Assembly: GCA_030622265.1 (NCBI GenBank)
Contig: JAUXGG010000037.1
Coordinates: 1 to 9,664 of the forward strand
Length of the DNA: 9,664 nucleotides
Reading direction: 5' to 3'
From: Candidatus Eiseniibacteriota bacterium
GTDB lineage: Bacteria; Arandabacterota; Arandabacteria; Arandabacterales; Arandabacteraceae
Of the stretch, positions 1-6,862 are shown piece after piece. The notes below the pieces were generated by a model. That model was not told where the DNA came from. It ran no database searches and saw nothing but the letters and a program-made list of their open reading frames with translations. Numbering within the stretch: position 1 is the first letter of the stretch; each line of letters begins with the position of its first letter. Position numbers and translations under genes: made by a program.

Positions 1-1086
1 GAGGAGATTGTCATTCCCCGCATGATGAAAGCGGCGGTGATCTCCCGGTTGAAGATCCTCGCGAAGATAAACATCGCCGAGAGGCGGGTCCCGCAGGACG
101 GACGCTTCACTGTTCTGCTGAACGACAGGAAGATTGACCTGAGAGTGTCCACGTTCCCCACGGTCCACGGTGAGAAGGTGGTGCTGAGGATACTGGAGCG
201 AACCGGTATGAAGATTGCTCTCGACAGTCTCGGCATGAGTGAGGCGGTCCTGGACAGGTTCACTCAGGCACTCGGCCTGAGCCATGGCATCATGCTGGTC
301 ACAGGGCCGACCGGAAGCGGCAAGACAACGACACTTTACGCGGCCTTGAACCACATCAACGACAATGAGAAGAACATCGTTACCCTGGAGGATCCTGTCG
401 AGTCACAGATCGAGGGTATAAACCAGGGGCACACCAATCCGGTGGCGGGTTTCACCTTCGCCAGCGGGCTGAGAGCAATCTTGAGGCAGGACCCTGACAT
501 CGTCATGGTCGGCGAGACCAGAGATATTGAGACGGCGGAGATTGCCATTCAGGCGGCGCTGACCGGTCACCTGGTCTTCACGACCGTGCATACCAATGAT
601 GCGGTCTCCAGCATCATCAGGTTGGTCGATATGGGCATTGAGCCATTCCTGGTCGCATCATCGGTGGTCGCAATAGTGGCTCAGAGGCTGGTGAGGAGGG
701 TCTGTCCGGCCTGTGCGGCATCTGGTGACTCGGTGGAACTCCATGTTCCCTGGACCGGCGAGGTCAAGAGGATCGAAAAGCCTCCCAGGGCTGTGGGCTG
801 TGACGAGTGCTCCAGTACCGGTTACAAGGGGAGAGTCGGCCTTTACGAGATGATCGTCGTCAGTGATGAACTGCGCAGGATGATCGTGAAGGACGCGACC
901 GCGCAGGACCTGGTGGATGAGGCCAGGAAGGGTGGATTCCGGACCATGTTCGAGGACGGCCTGGAGAAGGTGGTGGCGGGCTCTACGAGCCTCGAAGAGG
1001 TGATGAGGGTCACGCGTACTGTTCTCGATGAGGACATCTACTGCTCCGCCGCGCCGTATTCGAGCGTGAAAAACCAGATTCAGTAG
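1..1086 (+). CDS. GspE/PilB-family type II secretion / type IV pilus assembly ATPase, 3' part
   Basis: Hexameric cytoplasmic ATPase that powers extension of a type IV pilus or a type II secretion pseudopilus. The frame is open from base 1 (reads EEIVIPRMMK), so the gene is cut by the window and the Met at 22 is internal; 361 residues remain. Visible in order: the NIAERR-x-PQDGR block, Walker A GPTGSGKT (bases 304-327), the Asp box and Walker B region ending DIVMVGETRD (usually GEIRD), the His box with TTVHTNDA, and a CPAC...CDEC tetracysteine zinc-binding insert followed by TGYKGRVGLYE. All are family hallmarks. The N-terminal MshEN/GspE-N domain is missing because of the window edge. PilB and GspE cannot be told apart without neighbours upstream. 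The short tail after the usual VTR end (DEDIYCSAAPYSSVKNQIQ) is not conserved in the family as I know it. Confidence 0.93.
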   Translation, partial: EEIVIPRMMKAAVISRLKILAKINIAERRVPQDGRFTVLLNDRKIDLRVSTFPTVHGEKVVLRILERTGMKIALDSLGMSEAVLDRFTQALGLSHGIMLVTGPTGSGKTTTLYAALNHINDNEKNIVTLEDPVESQIEGINQGHTNPVAGFTFASGLRAILRQDPDIVMVGETRDIETAEIAIQAALTGHLVFTTVHTNDAVSSIIRLVDMGIEPFLVASSVVAIVAQRLVRRVCPACAASGDSVELHVPWTGEVKRIEKPPRAVGCDECSSTGYKGRVGLYEMIVVSDELRRMIVKDATAQDLVDEARKGGFRTMFEDGLEKVVAGSTSLEEVMRVTRTVLDEDIYCSAAPYSSVKNQIQ

Positions 1087-1092
1087 GAATGT

Positions 1093-1106
1093 GATAATGC
1101 CGATAA
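1093..1106 (+). promoter_or_regulatory. Candidate promoter of the STAS-csrA-flgM-like operon
   Basis: Bases 1099-1106 read GCCGATAA, identical to the sigma-28 (FliA) -10 consensus. Overlapping it, 1090-1098 read TG-T-GATAAT, a good extended -10 for the housekeeping sigma. No convincing TAAA-type -35 for sigma-28 lies at the expected spacing (1080-1083 read TCAG), and no TTGACA-like -35 is seen either. It lies between the ATPase stop and the STAS start, leaving a leader of about 40 nt. Some promoter here is likely; which sigma factor uses it is open. Confidence 0.4.
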
Positions 1107-1153
1107 ATCTGTTAGGAAACCGTCTATTCGATCTGGATGAGGAGTGATCAGAC

Positions 1154-1513
1154 GTGAAGATCATTACGTCGCACAGGGACCGGTCGGCCATCGTCAGCAT
1201 TTCAGGCAGAATCGATGTGTTCACTGCCAGCGCTGTTGGTGAGGCGATTCAATCCCTGATGGCGGACGGGGCCGAGGACATCATAGTCGATGTCTCGTGT
1301 GTCACCAGGATTGACAGCACGGGCCTGGGTACGCTCGTCGGAAACGCCAAGACGCTCTCCTTCCACGGCGGGACCATGAGCCTGGCCGGGACCAGTCAGA
1401 CGCTAAGGAAGTCGCTTGAGATAACACACCTTGTACGGTATTTCCGGATTCATGAGGGGATTGAAGAAGCTCTTGACGAACTGGAGGCTTGTGCTCTGAG
1501 TCAAACGACCTGA
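1154..1513 (+). CDS. STAS-domain anti-sigma factor antagonist (SpoIIAA/RsbV family)
   Basis: A 119-residue single STAS domain, the usual size of SpoIIAA/RsbV anti-anti-sigma factors. Such proteins bind a kinase-type anti-sigma factor when unphosphorylated and so free the sigma factor. The signature IDSTGLGTLV is present with the probable phosphorylatable Ser at residue 55, followed by the glycine-rich turn HGG and the typical SLEITHLVRYFRI helix region. The start is GTG at 1154, preceded by GAGGAG at 1139-1144 with 9 nt spacing. csrA follows after 15 nt, so the two are probably co-transcribed. No RsbW/SpoIIAB-type kinase or PP2C phosphatase is visible in the window, so the partner must lie elsewhere. 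Confidence 0.88.
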   Translation: MKIITSHRDRSAIVSISGRIDVFTASAVGEAIQSLMADGAEDIIVDVSCVTRIDSTGLGTLVGNAKTLSFHGGTMSLAGTSQTLRKSLEITHLVRYFRIHEGIEEALDELEACALSQTT

Positions 1514-1528
1514 CCAGGAGGGCCGGAA

Positions 1529-1768
1529 TTGCTCATTCTAACGCGGAAGCGAAATGAGAGAATAATGATAGGCGATAGCATCGAAGTGGTTATTGTGGAC
1601 ATCCGGGGGGAGCAGGTCCAGCTCGGCATCAATGCTCCAAGGGAGGTGCCGGTTCACCGCAGAGAGGTCTATGAAGCTATCGTCAAGGAGAACGGTCACG
1701 TGATGCCCAAGACCCCTCGCAGCGAGCGGATGAAGTCCCACAACCATTCGGAGGACAACGGAGGGTAG
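1529..1768 (+). CDS. csrA: Carbon storage regulator CsrA (translational regulator)
   Basis: Homodimeric RNA-binding protein that binds GGA motifs in mRNA leaders, often covering the Shine-Dalgarno sequence. 79 residues. The first ~55 form a textbook CsrA: MLILTRK at the N terminus, [20 protein letters not shown], then [14 protein letters not shown] with the RNA-contacting Arg44 conserved. The last ~24 residues are a polar, probably disordered tail. The start is TTG at 1529; AGGAGG at 1516-1521 sits 7 nt upstream and the MLIL start matches the family exactly. It lies 15 nt after the STAS gene and 7 nt before the FlgM-like gene. In flagellated bacteria csrA often neighbours fliW/flgM; no FliW is seen here. 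A matching target site is found on the fliA leader at 3923-3930. Confidence 0.95.
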   Translation: MLILTRKRNERIMIGDSIEVVIVDIRGEQVQLGINAPREVPVHRREVYEAIVKENGHVMPKTPRSERMKSHNHSEDNGG

Positions 1769-1775
1769 ACCCGAA

Positions 1776-2015
1776 ATGACCAGGCAGCAGCGAGATAAGA
1801 AACTGAGTGCGCTGCCGGACGCGCTCCTGGCTGATTGTAAGATGGTCGCCGATGATCTCAAGGCCGGGAGCGATGAGACGAAGGATGAGAAGATCCTCAC
1901 CGCACGAGTTCGCATCTGCAGCGGATACTATGATTCCGAGCAGGTGCTCCATACGATAGCCTCACGCATGCTGTCCAAGTACATCCCCGGACCAGACGCA
2001 TTTCTTGCTGGTTGA
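1776..2015 (+). CDS. Small FlgM-like protein, putative anti-sigma-28 factor
   Basis: 79 residues. The C-terminal half (about residues 35-68) contains ARVRICSGYYDSEQVLHTIA followed by SRML, which follows the FlgM sigma-binding pattern of an 'I-x-SG-x-Y-x-D/S...VA-x-x-(L/M)L' helix pair. The N-terminal half is charged and low in hydrophobics, consistent with a partly disordered FlgM. FlgM binds and silences FliA (sigma-28). The ATG at 1776 has GGAGGG at 1760-1765, inside the end of csrA, so the genes are coupled. A FliA-type sigma gene lies 2 kb downstream, which gives it an obvious partner. The assignment rests on pattern recognition of a short domain; an unrelated small helical protein remains possible. 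Confidence 0.55.
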   Translation: MTRQQRDKKLSALPDALLADCKMVADDLKAGSDETKDEKILTARVRICSGYYDSEQVLHTIASRMLSKYIPGPDAFLAG

Positions 2016-2040
2016 CTTCCTACCCCATTCCGCATAGTAT
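2012..2040 (+). promoter_or_regulatory. Sigma-70-type promoter for the NtrC-family regulator
   Basis: TTGACT (2012-2017), 17-nt spacer, TAGTAT (2035-2040). This matches 5/6 of the -35 and 4/6 of the -10 at ideal spacing. Transcription would begin near 2047, about 34 nt before the chosen ATG at 2081. It overlaps the stop codon of the FlgM-like gene. Confidence 0.5.
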
Positions 2041-2080
2041 GACCCGGTCGGATGCTCAAGATCAGGAACGAGGTTTTCTT

Positions 2081-3487
2081 ATGGTAGGGAAGCGTTCTTC
2101 AGGATTCAGACTTGTGGTGATGGGCCGGGACGGCACCCTGCGAGGCCAGCTGGCCCAGTCGCTGAAGAGGCTTGGTCACGAGTTGTCCGAGACCCTCAAT
2201 CCTGAGGAGACCCTCGACCTGCTGGGACTTGGCCAGTATGATGTCCTGATCGCCGACATCGATGGATCCGGCCTGGATTACACCGACCTGCTGAAATCCT
2301 CCAAGCGCGTGAGCAAGGACACTGCCATCGTCCTCATCGGAGCCTCATTCGAGGTTGAGACAGCGTTCGAATCTGCGCGGCTCGGCGCTTATAAGTGTGT
2401 GGCCAAACCCGTCGAGACAGGGAGAATGATGGATGTGGTGGACAGGGCTCTAGACGGGGCGAGGCTGAAAAGGGAAGCGCGGTCGGTCAGGCAGATAATC
2501 GTCGGTTACCGGGAGACGGACCGGTTCGTCGTCGGCAAGAGCGACGTCATGCAGAAGATCGCCGAGGTCATAGAGAAGGTCGCCACGAGCAAGGCTTCGA
2601 CCGTGCTGATACAAGGTGAGAGCGGGACCGGCAAGGAACTCGTTGCCAAGGCGATTCACTATGAAGGTGACTTCCACGGTGCTGCCAAGAAGAAACCCTT
2701 CATGGATATCAACTGCTCCTCATTGCCTGAGAACCTGCTGGAGAGCGAACTCTTCGGATATGAGCAGGGCGCCTTCACCGATGCCAAGAAGGGCAAGGCA
2801 GGGCTGGTGGAACTGGCGGAAGGGGGCTCCCTCTTCCTGGACGAGATCGGCGAGATGCCCATGAGCCTCCAGACCAAGCTCCTCCGCCTGATCGAGACCA
2901 AGAGGTTCCGCCGCATCGGCGGTGTGGAGGATATCGAAGTATCCACGAGAGTAATCGCGGCGACCAACCGGGATCTCCGTCGGGCGATGAAGGAAGGGAG
3001 GTTCCGTGATGATCTCTACTTCAGGCTGATGGTGATTCCGATCTACGTTCCCGCCTTAAGAGAGAGGAAGGGGGACATTCCCATCCTGGCAAGCTACTTC
3101 ATTGACTATTTCAACGGTGAACTCAACCGTTCCGTGCTTGGGCTCTCGCGTGAATCCCGGAACGTCATGATGGAGTACGACTGGCCCGGCAATGTGCGTG
3201 AACTTCGCAACATCATCGAGCGCGCGATCCTGCTGGAGAGCACCGATCTCATCCTCCCTGAGCATCTCCCGCGTGAGATCCTCAATGGCCGTGCTGCAGG
3301 CATCTCAACTTTGGGCTCAAGTCCTGAAGGAGGCTTGCCGATCAGCTTGAAGGAAGCCGAACGCAGAGCCAGCGAAGAGGCTCTCAAGTGGGCCGACGGC
3401 AATAAGAGTAAGGCCGCGCGTGTGCTCGGCATAACCAGGCAGACGCTCCGGCAAAAGATCAAGGTCTACGACCTGGCAAATAACTGA
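2081..3487 (+). CDS. NtrC-family sigma-54-dependent transcriptional activator with degenerate receiver
   Basis: 468 residues: receiver-like domain (about 8-128), AAA+ sigma-54 interaction domain (about 150-390) and C-terminal Fis-type helix-turn-helix (about 425-465; GNKSKAARVLGITRQTL). The ATPase has Walker A GESGTGKE (from residue 179), the sigma-54 contact loop GAFTDA (230-235, where GAFTGA is standard), Walker B GGSLFLDE (248-255), the FRDDLYFRL arginine-finger region and WPGNVREL. In the receiver Asp59 and Lys109 remain, but the acidic pair is replaced (LVVMGRD instead of LVVDDD) and the Thr/Ser switch is Gly87, so normal phosphorylation is doubtful. ATG 2081 is chosen because AGG at 2071-2073 precedes it and a promoter ends at 2040; earlier in-frame TTG 2012 and ATG 2039 lie within that promoter. 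Two sigma-54 promoters in this window are plausible targets. Confidence 0.93.
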   Translation: MVGKRSSGFRLVVMGRDGTLRGQLAQSLKRLGHELSETLNPEETLDLLGLGQYDVLIADIDGSGLDYTDLLKSSKRVSKDTAIVLIGASFEVETAFESARLGAYKCVAKPVETGRMMDVVDRALDGARLKREARSVRQIIVGYRETDRFVVGKSDVMQKIAEVIEKVATSKASTVLIQGESGTGKELVAKAIHYEGDFHGAAKKKPFMDINCSSLPENLLESELFGYEQGAFTDAKKGKAGLVELAEGGSLFLDEIGEMPMSLQTKLLRLIETKRFRRIGGVEDIEVSTRVIAATNRDLRRAMKEGRFRDDLYFRLMVIPIYVPALRERKGDIPILASYFIDYFNGELNRSVLGLSRESRNVMMEYDWPGNVRELRNIIERAILLESTDLILPEHLPREILNGRAAGISTLGSSPEGGLPISLKEAERRASEEALKWADGNKSKAARVLGITRQTLRQKIKVYDLANN

Positions 3488-3861
3488 CCGATCGATCACT
3501 TATTGACCACACCCCCCTGAAGCACCCATCACACAACGCCGGGCTTGCCCGCCCGAACTTCTGTAGAGCTTCATTGCAAAGGGCTAACCGGCATTTCAGT
3601 CCCTTCCATCTTGTCGGTGTTCGGCTCCTCCGAGCCATGAAGTCTCAGAATTGAGGTGGAAGGTTTCTTACCACCCTGCCCCTGATCCTCGTCTCAGGTC
3701 AGCACCGTAACCTGTTGATTCTAATGTCACTAGAGCGTGTAGGCCGTGCTCGGCCTCCCAATTCCGTCTCAAAACGGTGTTTCCGATGGCGTGGCACCGC
3801 TAATCCATTGTAATACAGTCAGTTAACATGCGGTTTTTAGTTTCTTCACATCTGCTGATCC
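3488..3861 (+). other. Non-coding region upstream of the fliA operon with palindromes
   Basis: No ORF with coding character and no T-tract terminator was found after the activator gene. Short hairpins seen: CGGG-CTTG-CCCG (3540-3551), GGCTC-CTCC-GAGCC (3623-3636), GGTGG...CCACC (3655-3675) and a perfect AGGCCG-TGCT-CGGCCT (3741-3756). The last lies about 106-121 bp upstream of the sigma-54 -24 element, within the range where NtrC-type activators bind, so it is a candidate upstream activator site. The spacer is long for this compact gene cluster, which fits an enhancer region. Confidence 0.4.
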
Positions 3862-3877
3862 GGGCACAGAAGCTGCA
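3862..3877 (+). promoter_or_regulatory. Sigma-54 (RpoN) promoter of the fliA operon
   Basis: GGGCACAGAAGCTGCA compared with the consensus TGGCACR-N4-TTGCW: 10 of the 12 defined positions match. The invariant GG (3863-3864) and GC (3875-3876) are present and exactly 10 nt apart. Mismatches are T to G at the first position and T to C at the first T of TTGC. Predicted transcription start is near 3888, giving a ~50-nt leader. An NtrC-type activator gene lies immediately upstream. Confidence 0.7.
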
Positions 3878-3922
3878 ATTACATGAGGCTGGTCTGTAAA
3901 AGAATCGGACAACGGATGACAG

Positions 3923-3930
3923 CAAGGATG
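3923..3930 (+). promoter_or_regulatory. Putative CsrA binding site over the fliA Shine-Dalgarno
   Basis: CAAGGATG is identical to the core CARGGAUG of the CsrA consensus RUACARGGAUGU. It contains the only plausible Shine-Dalgarno (AAGGA, 3924-3928) for the ATG at 3939. Two further GGA triplets, at 3907-3909 and 3914-3916 (the latter in CGGATG), lie just upstream, as in multi-site CsrA targets. csrA itself is about 2.2 kb upstream. Repression of fliA translation is inferred. Confidence 0.5.
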
Positions 3931-3938
3931 GTGAAGAG

Positions 3939-4823
3939 ATGAACAGGACACGCGTTGCTACCACCCCTCAGGAACTTGCGGAACTCTGGGCAACCTTTCA
4001 CAGAACGGAGTCGACGGCTGTCAGGGATACCCTGATCCAGAAGTATCTCTACCTGGTGAGATATGTCGCCGGGAAGATGGCCATGTCGGTTCCTCCTTCA
4101 GTGGAGATCGACGACCTGGTCAGCTCCGGGGTCGTCGGCCTGATGGATGCCATCGGCAAGTATGATCCGGGTCGTGACACCAAGTTCGAGACCTATGCCG
4201 TTGCCCGGATAAGGGGAGCAATCGTCGATGACCTGAGGTCGCTTGACTGGGTGCCCCGCTCGGTGAGACGCAAGGCCCGCATGGTGGAAGAGGCTTACAA
4301 CAGCCTCGAGAACGAGCTGGGCCACGCCGCGAGCGATCAAGAAATATCACGGAAACTCAACATGTCGGTCGACGAGTTCAGGTCGATCGTGGAAGAGGTT
4401 GTCTCCGCCGGTCTGCTGTCCCTCGATGACTTTGTGGGGAACCAGGATGGGGAGAGGACCACCCGCATCATAGACCTCGTCTGTGCGAAGGACGGCGTCA
4501 GTCCGTCAACCCACATCGAGAGCGAGGAAATGAAGGACACCCTCGCGAACTCAATCCTCAACCTCCCGGAGAAGGAACGCACGGTCGTGGCGCTCTACTA
4601 CTACGAGGACATGACGCTGAAGGAGATAGGGCGTACGCTTGGCGTGAGCGAATCCAGGGTCTCCCAGATACATACCAAAGCCATGCTCAGACTCCGGGGC
4701 AGGCTTAAGTCGGTGCAGGATTCGCTGATTTCCTCGATCACCGAACGGGGTTCCGGCGGTCGTGGCAGTGTCGCGACCGTTGCGGACGAGACCATTTCCC
4801 GTCAACTCGTTTCCACCCACTAA
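3939..4823 (+). CDS. fliA: FliA/WhiG-family RNA polymerase sigma-28 factor
   Basis: 294 residues with sigma regions in order. Region 2 (about 34-105) has IQKYLYLVRYVAGKM, then DDLVSSGVVGLMDAIGKYDP and TKFETYAVARIRGAIVDDLR. The LDWVPRSVRRK linker (102-112) is a hallmark of FliA/WhiG. Region 3 spans about 113-190. Region 4 (about 208-258) has LPEKERTVVALYYYEDMTLK and GVSESRVSQIHTKA. A ~35-residue polar C-terminal tail exceeds typical FliA length. ATG 3939 has AAGGA 10 nt upstream. It begins an operon with the receiver-kinase gene 16 nt downstream and is preceded by a sigma-54 promoter. In flagellated bacteria FliA drives late flagellar and chemotaxis genes; here no flagellar structural gene is in view, so its regulon is unknown. 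Confidence 0.93.
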   Translation: MNRTRVATTPQELAELWATFHRTESTAVRDTLIQKYLYLVRYVAGKMAMSVPPSVEIDDLVSSGVVGLMDAIGKYDPGRDTKFETYAVARIRGAIVDDLRSLDWVPRSVRRKARMVEEAYNSLENELGHAASDQEISRKLNMSVDEFRSIVEEVVSAGLLSLDDFVGNQDGERTTRIIDLVCAKDGVSPSTHIESEEMKDTLANSILNLPEKERTVVALYYYEDMTLKEIGRTLGVSESRVSQIHTKAMLRLRGRLKSVQDSLISSITERGSGGRGSVATVADETISRQLVSTH

Positions 4824-4839
4824 ACCCAAGGAGACCGCA

Positions 4840-6063
4840 GTGACCAGTCAGAACCTGTCGTCTGATGTCTCGTCTACCGCAGTTCTCGAAAGTGAACACC
4901 TCTCGGCCGTGGATGAACGCCAGAGAAAGGACCGCATCCTGGTTGTTGATGACGAAGAGGTGGTGGTGGGTGCTCTTTCGGAGTTCTTCACCCTGCGCGG
5001 GTATGAAGTCGAGAGTGCTCTGAATTCCAGGCAGGCCCTGGGGATCATCCACGACAAGGACTTCAGCATAGTGATCAGCGACCTGAGGATGCCGGGGATG
5101 AACGGGGTCGAGCTGCTGGAGCATGTGATGGACGCCGACCCGGAAACCGTCGTCATCATCATGACGGGATATGCAAGCGTCCAGTCGGCCGTCGATGCGC
5201 TCAAGAAGGGTGCGTATGACTACGTGGTGAAACCCTTCTCCATGTATGAGCTGGAGAAGACCGTGCGATTCGGGCTGGAGAAGCGCAAGCTCCAGAGGGA
5301 GAACGTCGAGCTCTCTCATCTCACCCGCAAGCTTATCGAGATCGACCAGATCAAGTCCGATATCATAGGCACGGTCTCGCATGAGTTTCGCACGCCTCTT
5401 ATGTCTCTCAAGGGCTACCTGTCCATGATGACCCAGTTCCTGGCTGAGGGTAAGGACACCAGTACCACGGAGAAGACCTGGCTCCGGGCGATGAAGGACA
5501 ACCTTGGACGCCTGGAGATGCTGATACTCAATCTTCTTCTGATGACCGAAGCCAACGCCGGGGATTTGCTGATTACCAACGACAAGATCGACCTGTCCCA
5601 GGTGATCGATGAGTCCATTTCCAGGCTGGACCCTCTGACCAAGACCAAGGAGATAGCCATCAGTTTCGATCAGAGCGACGACGGCAAACTGCTTGGCGAC
5701 GCCGAGAAGCTCGGGGTGGCCGTGACCAATATTCTCGAGAACGCCATCAAGTTCAATCTCGAATCCGGCGCCGTGGAGATCGGGATGACAGGTACTTCAG
5801 AACCGGAGGGCGTGCGCCTCTCGATTCTCGATACCGGCATAGGAATACCGGAGAACAAGATCGGCAACATCTTCAACTCATTCACCCAGGGCGACATGAC
5901 GCATACGCGGAGGTTTGCGGGTGCGGGTCTCGGCTTGTCAGTCGCGAAGGCAATTGTGGAAGCGCACGGCGGCAGCATTGACGTCGTGAGCAAACCCGGA
6001 CAGGGGAGCACATTTCATGTGTGGCTACCCCGCCGGTGTGGGGGGGAGCATGGAGACAATTAG
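4840..6063 (+). CDS. Receiver-histidine kinase (response regulator hybrid kinase)
   Basis: 407 residues. The N-terminal receiver (about 31-150) has an intact pocket: acidic pair Asp37-Asp38, phospho-acceptor Asp81 in ISDLRMPGMNG, and Lys131 in VVKPF. A HisKA domain follows with His181 in VSHEFRTPL, then a HATPase domain with N-box Asn297/Asn301, G1 box DTGIGIP (from Asp331), and a glycine-rich GAGLGLS loop. No membrane segment or sensor domain is visible, so it is cytosolic and its input is phosphorylation of, or binding to, the receiver. GTG 4840 is chosen because AAGGAGA (4828-4834) precedes it; an in-frame ATG at 4762 would lie within the sigma-factor gene. The next gene overlaps its end by 14 bp. 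Output partners may be the receiver-DHp protein downstream or the NtrC-type activator. Confidence 0.92.
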   Translation: MTSQNLSSDVSSTAVLESEHLSAVDERQRKDRILVVDDEEVVVGALSEFFTLRGYEVESALNSRQALGIIHDKDFSIVISDLRMPGMNGVELLEHVMDADPETVVIIMTGYASVQSAVDALKKGAYDYVVKPFSMYELEKTVRFGLEKRKLQRENVELSHLTRKLIEIDQIKSDIIGTVSHEFRTPLMSLKGYLSMMTQFLAEGKDTSTTEKTWLRAMKDNLGRLEMLILNLLLMTEANAGDLLITNDKIDLSQVIDESISRLDPLTKTKEIAISFDQSDDGKLLGDAEKLGVAVTNILENAIKFNLESGAVEIGMTGTSEPEGVRLSILDTGIGIPENKIGNIFNSFTQGDMTHTRRFAGAGLGLSVAKAIVEAHGGSIDVVSKPGQGSTFHVWLPRRCGGEHGDN

Positions 6064-6862
6064 CGCAGGTAAGCCAGATGAACTATCCACCATCCGGATC
6101 GCGGTAATCGATGACGATGAGGATATCGTGGCGGTCCTCGGTGAGGTCTTAAAGAGAGTTGGCTACACGCCTGACCTGTACACCAGCTCGGGAGACGCGC
6201 TGATCGCGGCGACCTCCCAGGAGTATGATCTCATAATCAGCGATCTCGAGATGCCTGAGGTATCGGGAAGCGAGATACTCACCTCCGTCAAGCGCGTCTT
6301 CCCGTTGACCGAGGTGATAATGATCACGGGTTATGCAAGCGTGAAGTCCGCCTCAGATGCCATGCACGAGGGAGCCCACTCCTACCTGTCCAAGCCCCTG
6401 ACCTCCACCCAGATCGTGGCGCATGTCAGGAAAGCGATCGAGAAGAGGCTGCTGGCGCTGGACAACCAGAGGCTGATCTTCGAACTGAGCACGACCAACG
6501 AGGCCCTGCAGAACAAGGTCAAGGAGCTGGCGCATCTCAACGATCTCCTCAAGCAGACCCAGAAGGACCTGGTGAAGGTCGAGCGGCTTGCGGCGATCGA
6601 CGAGGTCGTAGTCAGCATCAACCACTGCATCAACAACAGCATCTCCGGGATCAAGGCAGCGGGCCGTTTCATGAAGAGCATTGGGAACATGAATAAGGAG
6701 GGCGTCAAAGCCCTCGATACCATCGAGGACGAGTGCCGGGAGATCGAGGCGGTGGTAACGCGCCTTAAGTCACTCCGGGAAGCCGCGCCCACTGAATATG
6801 CCGACGGTATCCGCATGATAGATCTCAAGGAAGAGGAAGAAAATGCACTCACCAGATCGTAG
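6050..6862 (+). CDS. Response regulator with coiled-coil and DHp-like domain but no ATPase domain
   Basis: 270 residues. A canonical receiver (about 15-135) has Asp21-Asp22-Asp23, acceptor Asp65 in IISDLEMPE, a MITGYASV switch region and Lys in LSKPLT. A long heptad-rich helix (about 140-185) leads into ERLAAIDEVVVSINHCINNS, which closely follows the NtrB-type H-box ERLAAIGE...HEINNP. His192 and the Asn pair are kept, but Cys replaces Glu and Ser replaces Pro. The protein then ends with a second helix and an acidic tail; no N-, G1- or G2-box is present, so it cannot bind ATP itself. It could be a phosphotransfer protein or a decoy substrate for the upstream kinase. ATG 6050 follows GGGGGGAG, and the overlap with the kinase gene implies translational coupling. 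The alternative upstream start at 6017 lacks an RBS. Confidence 0.85.
   Translation: METISAGKPDELSTIRIAVIDDDEDIVAVLGEVLKRVGYTPDLYTSSGDALIAATSQEYDLIISDLEMPEVSGSEILTSVKRVFPLTEVIMITGYASVKSASDAMHEGAHSYLSKPLTSTQIVAHVRKAIEKRLLALDNQRLIFELSTTNEALQNKVKELAHLNDLLKQTQKDLVKVERLAAIDEVVVSINHCINNSISGIKAAGRFMKSIGNMNKEGVKALDTIEDECREIEAVVTRLKSLREAAPTEYADGIRMIDLKEEEENALTRS

Noticed and set aside
658..1224. Long minus-strand open frame opposite the ATPase and STAS genes
   Set aside because: It spans two well-supported + strand genes, has no recognisable domain, and is an expected by-product of GC-rich codon use.
3488..3861. A tRNA, riboswitch or small gene in the 451-bp gap
   Set aside because: No cloverleaf, known riboswitch core, or RBS-preceded ORF could be recognised; only short hairpins are visible.
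4738..5382. 214-codon minus-strand open frame
   Set aside because: It lies opposite the sigma factor end and the kinase receiver domain, whose motifs are unmistakable; no RBS or family resemblance on the minus strand.
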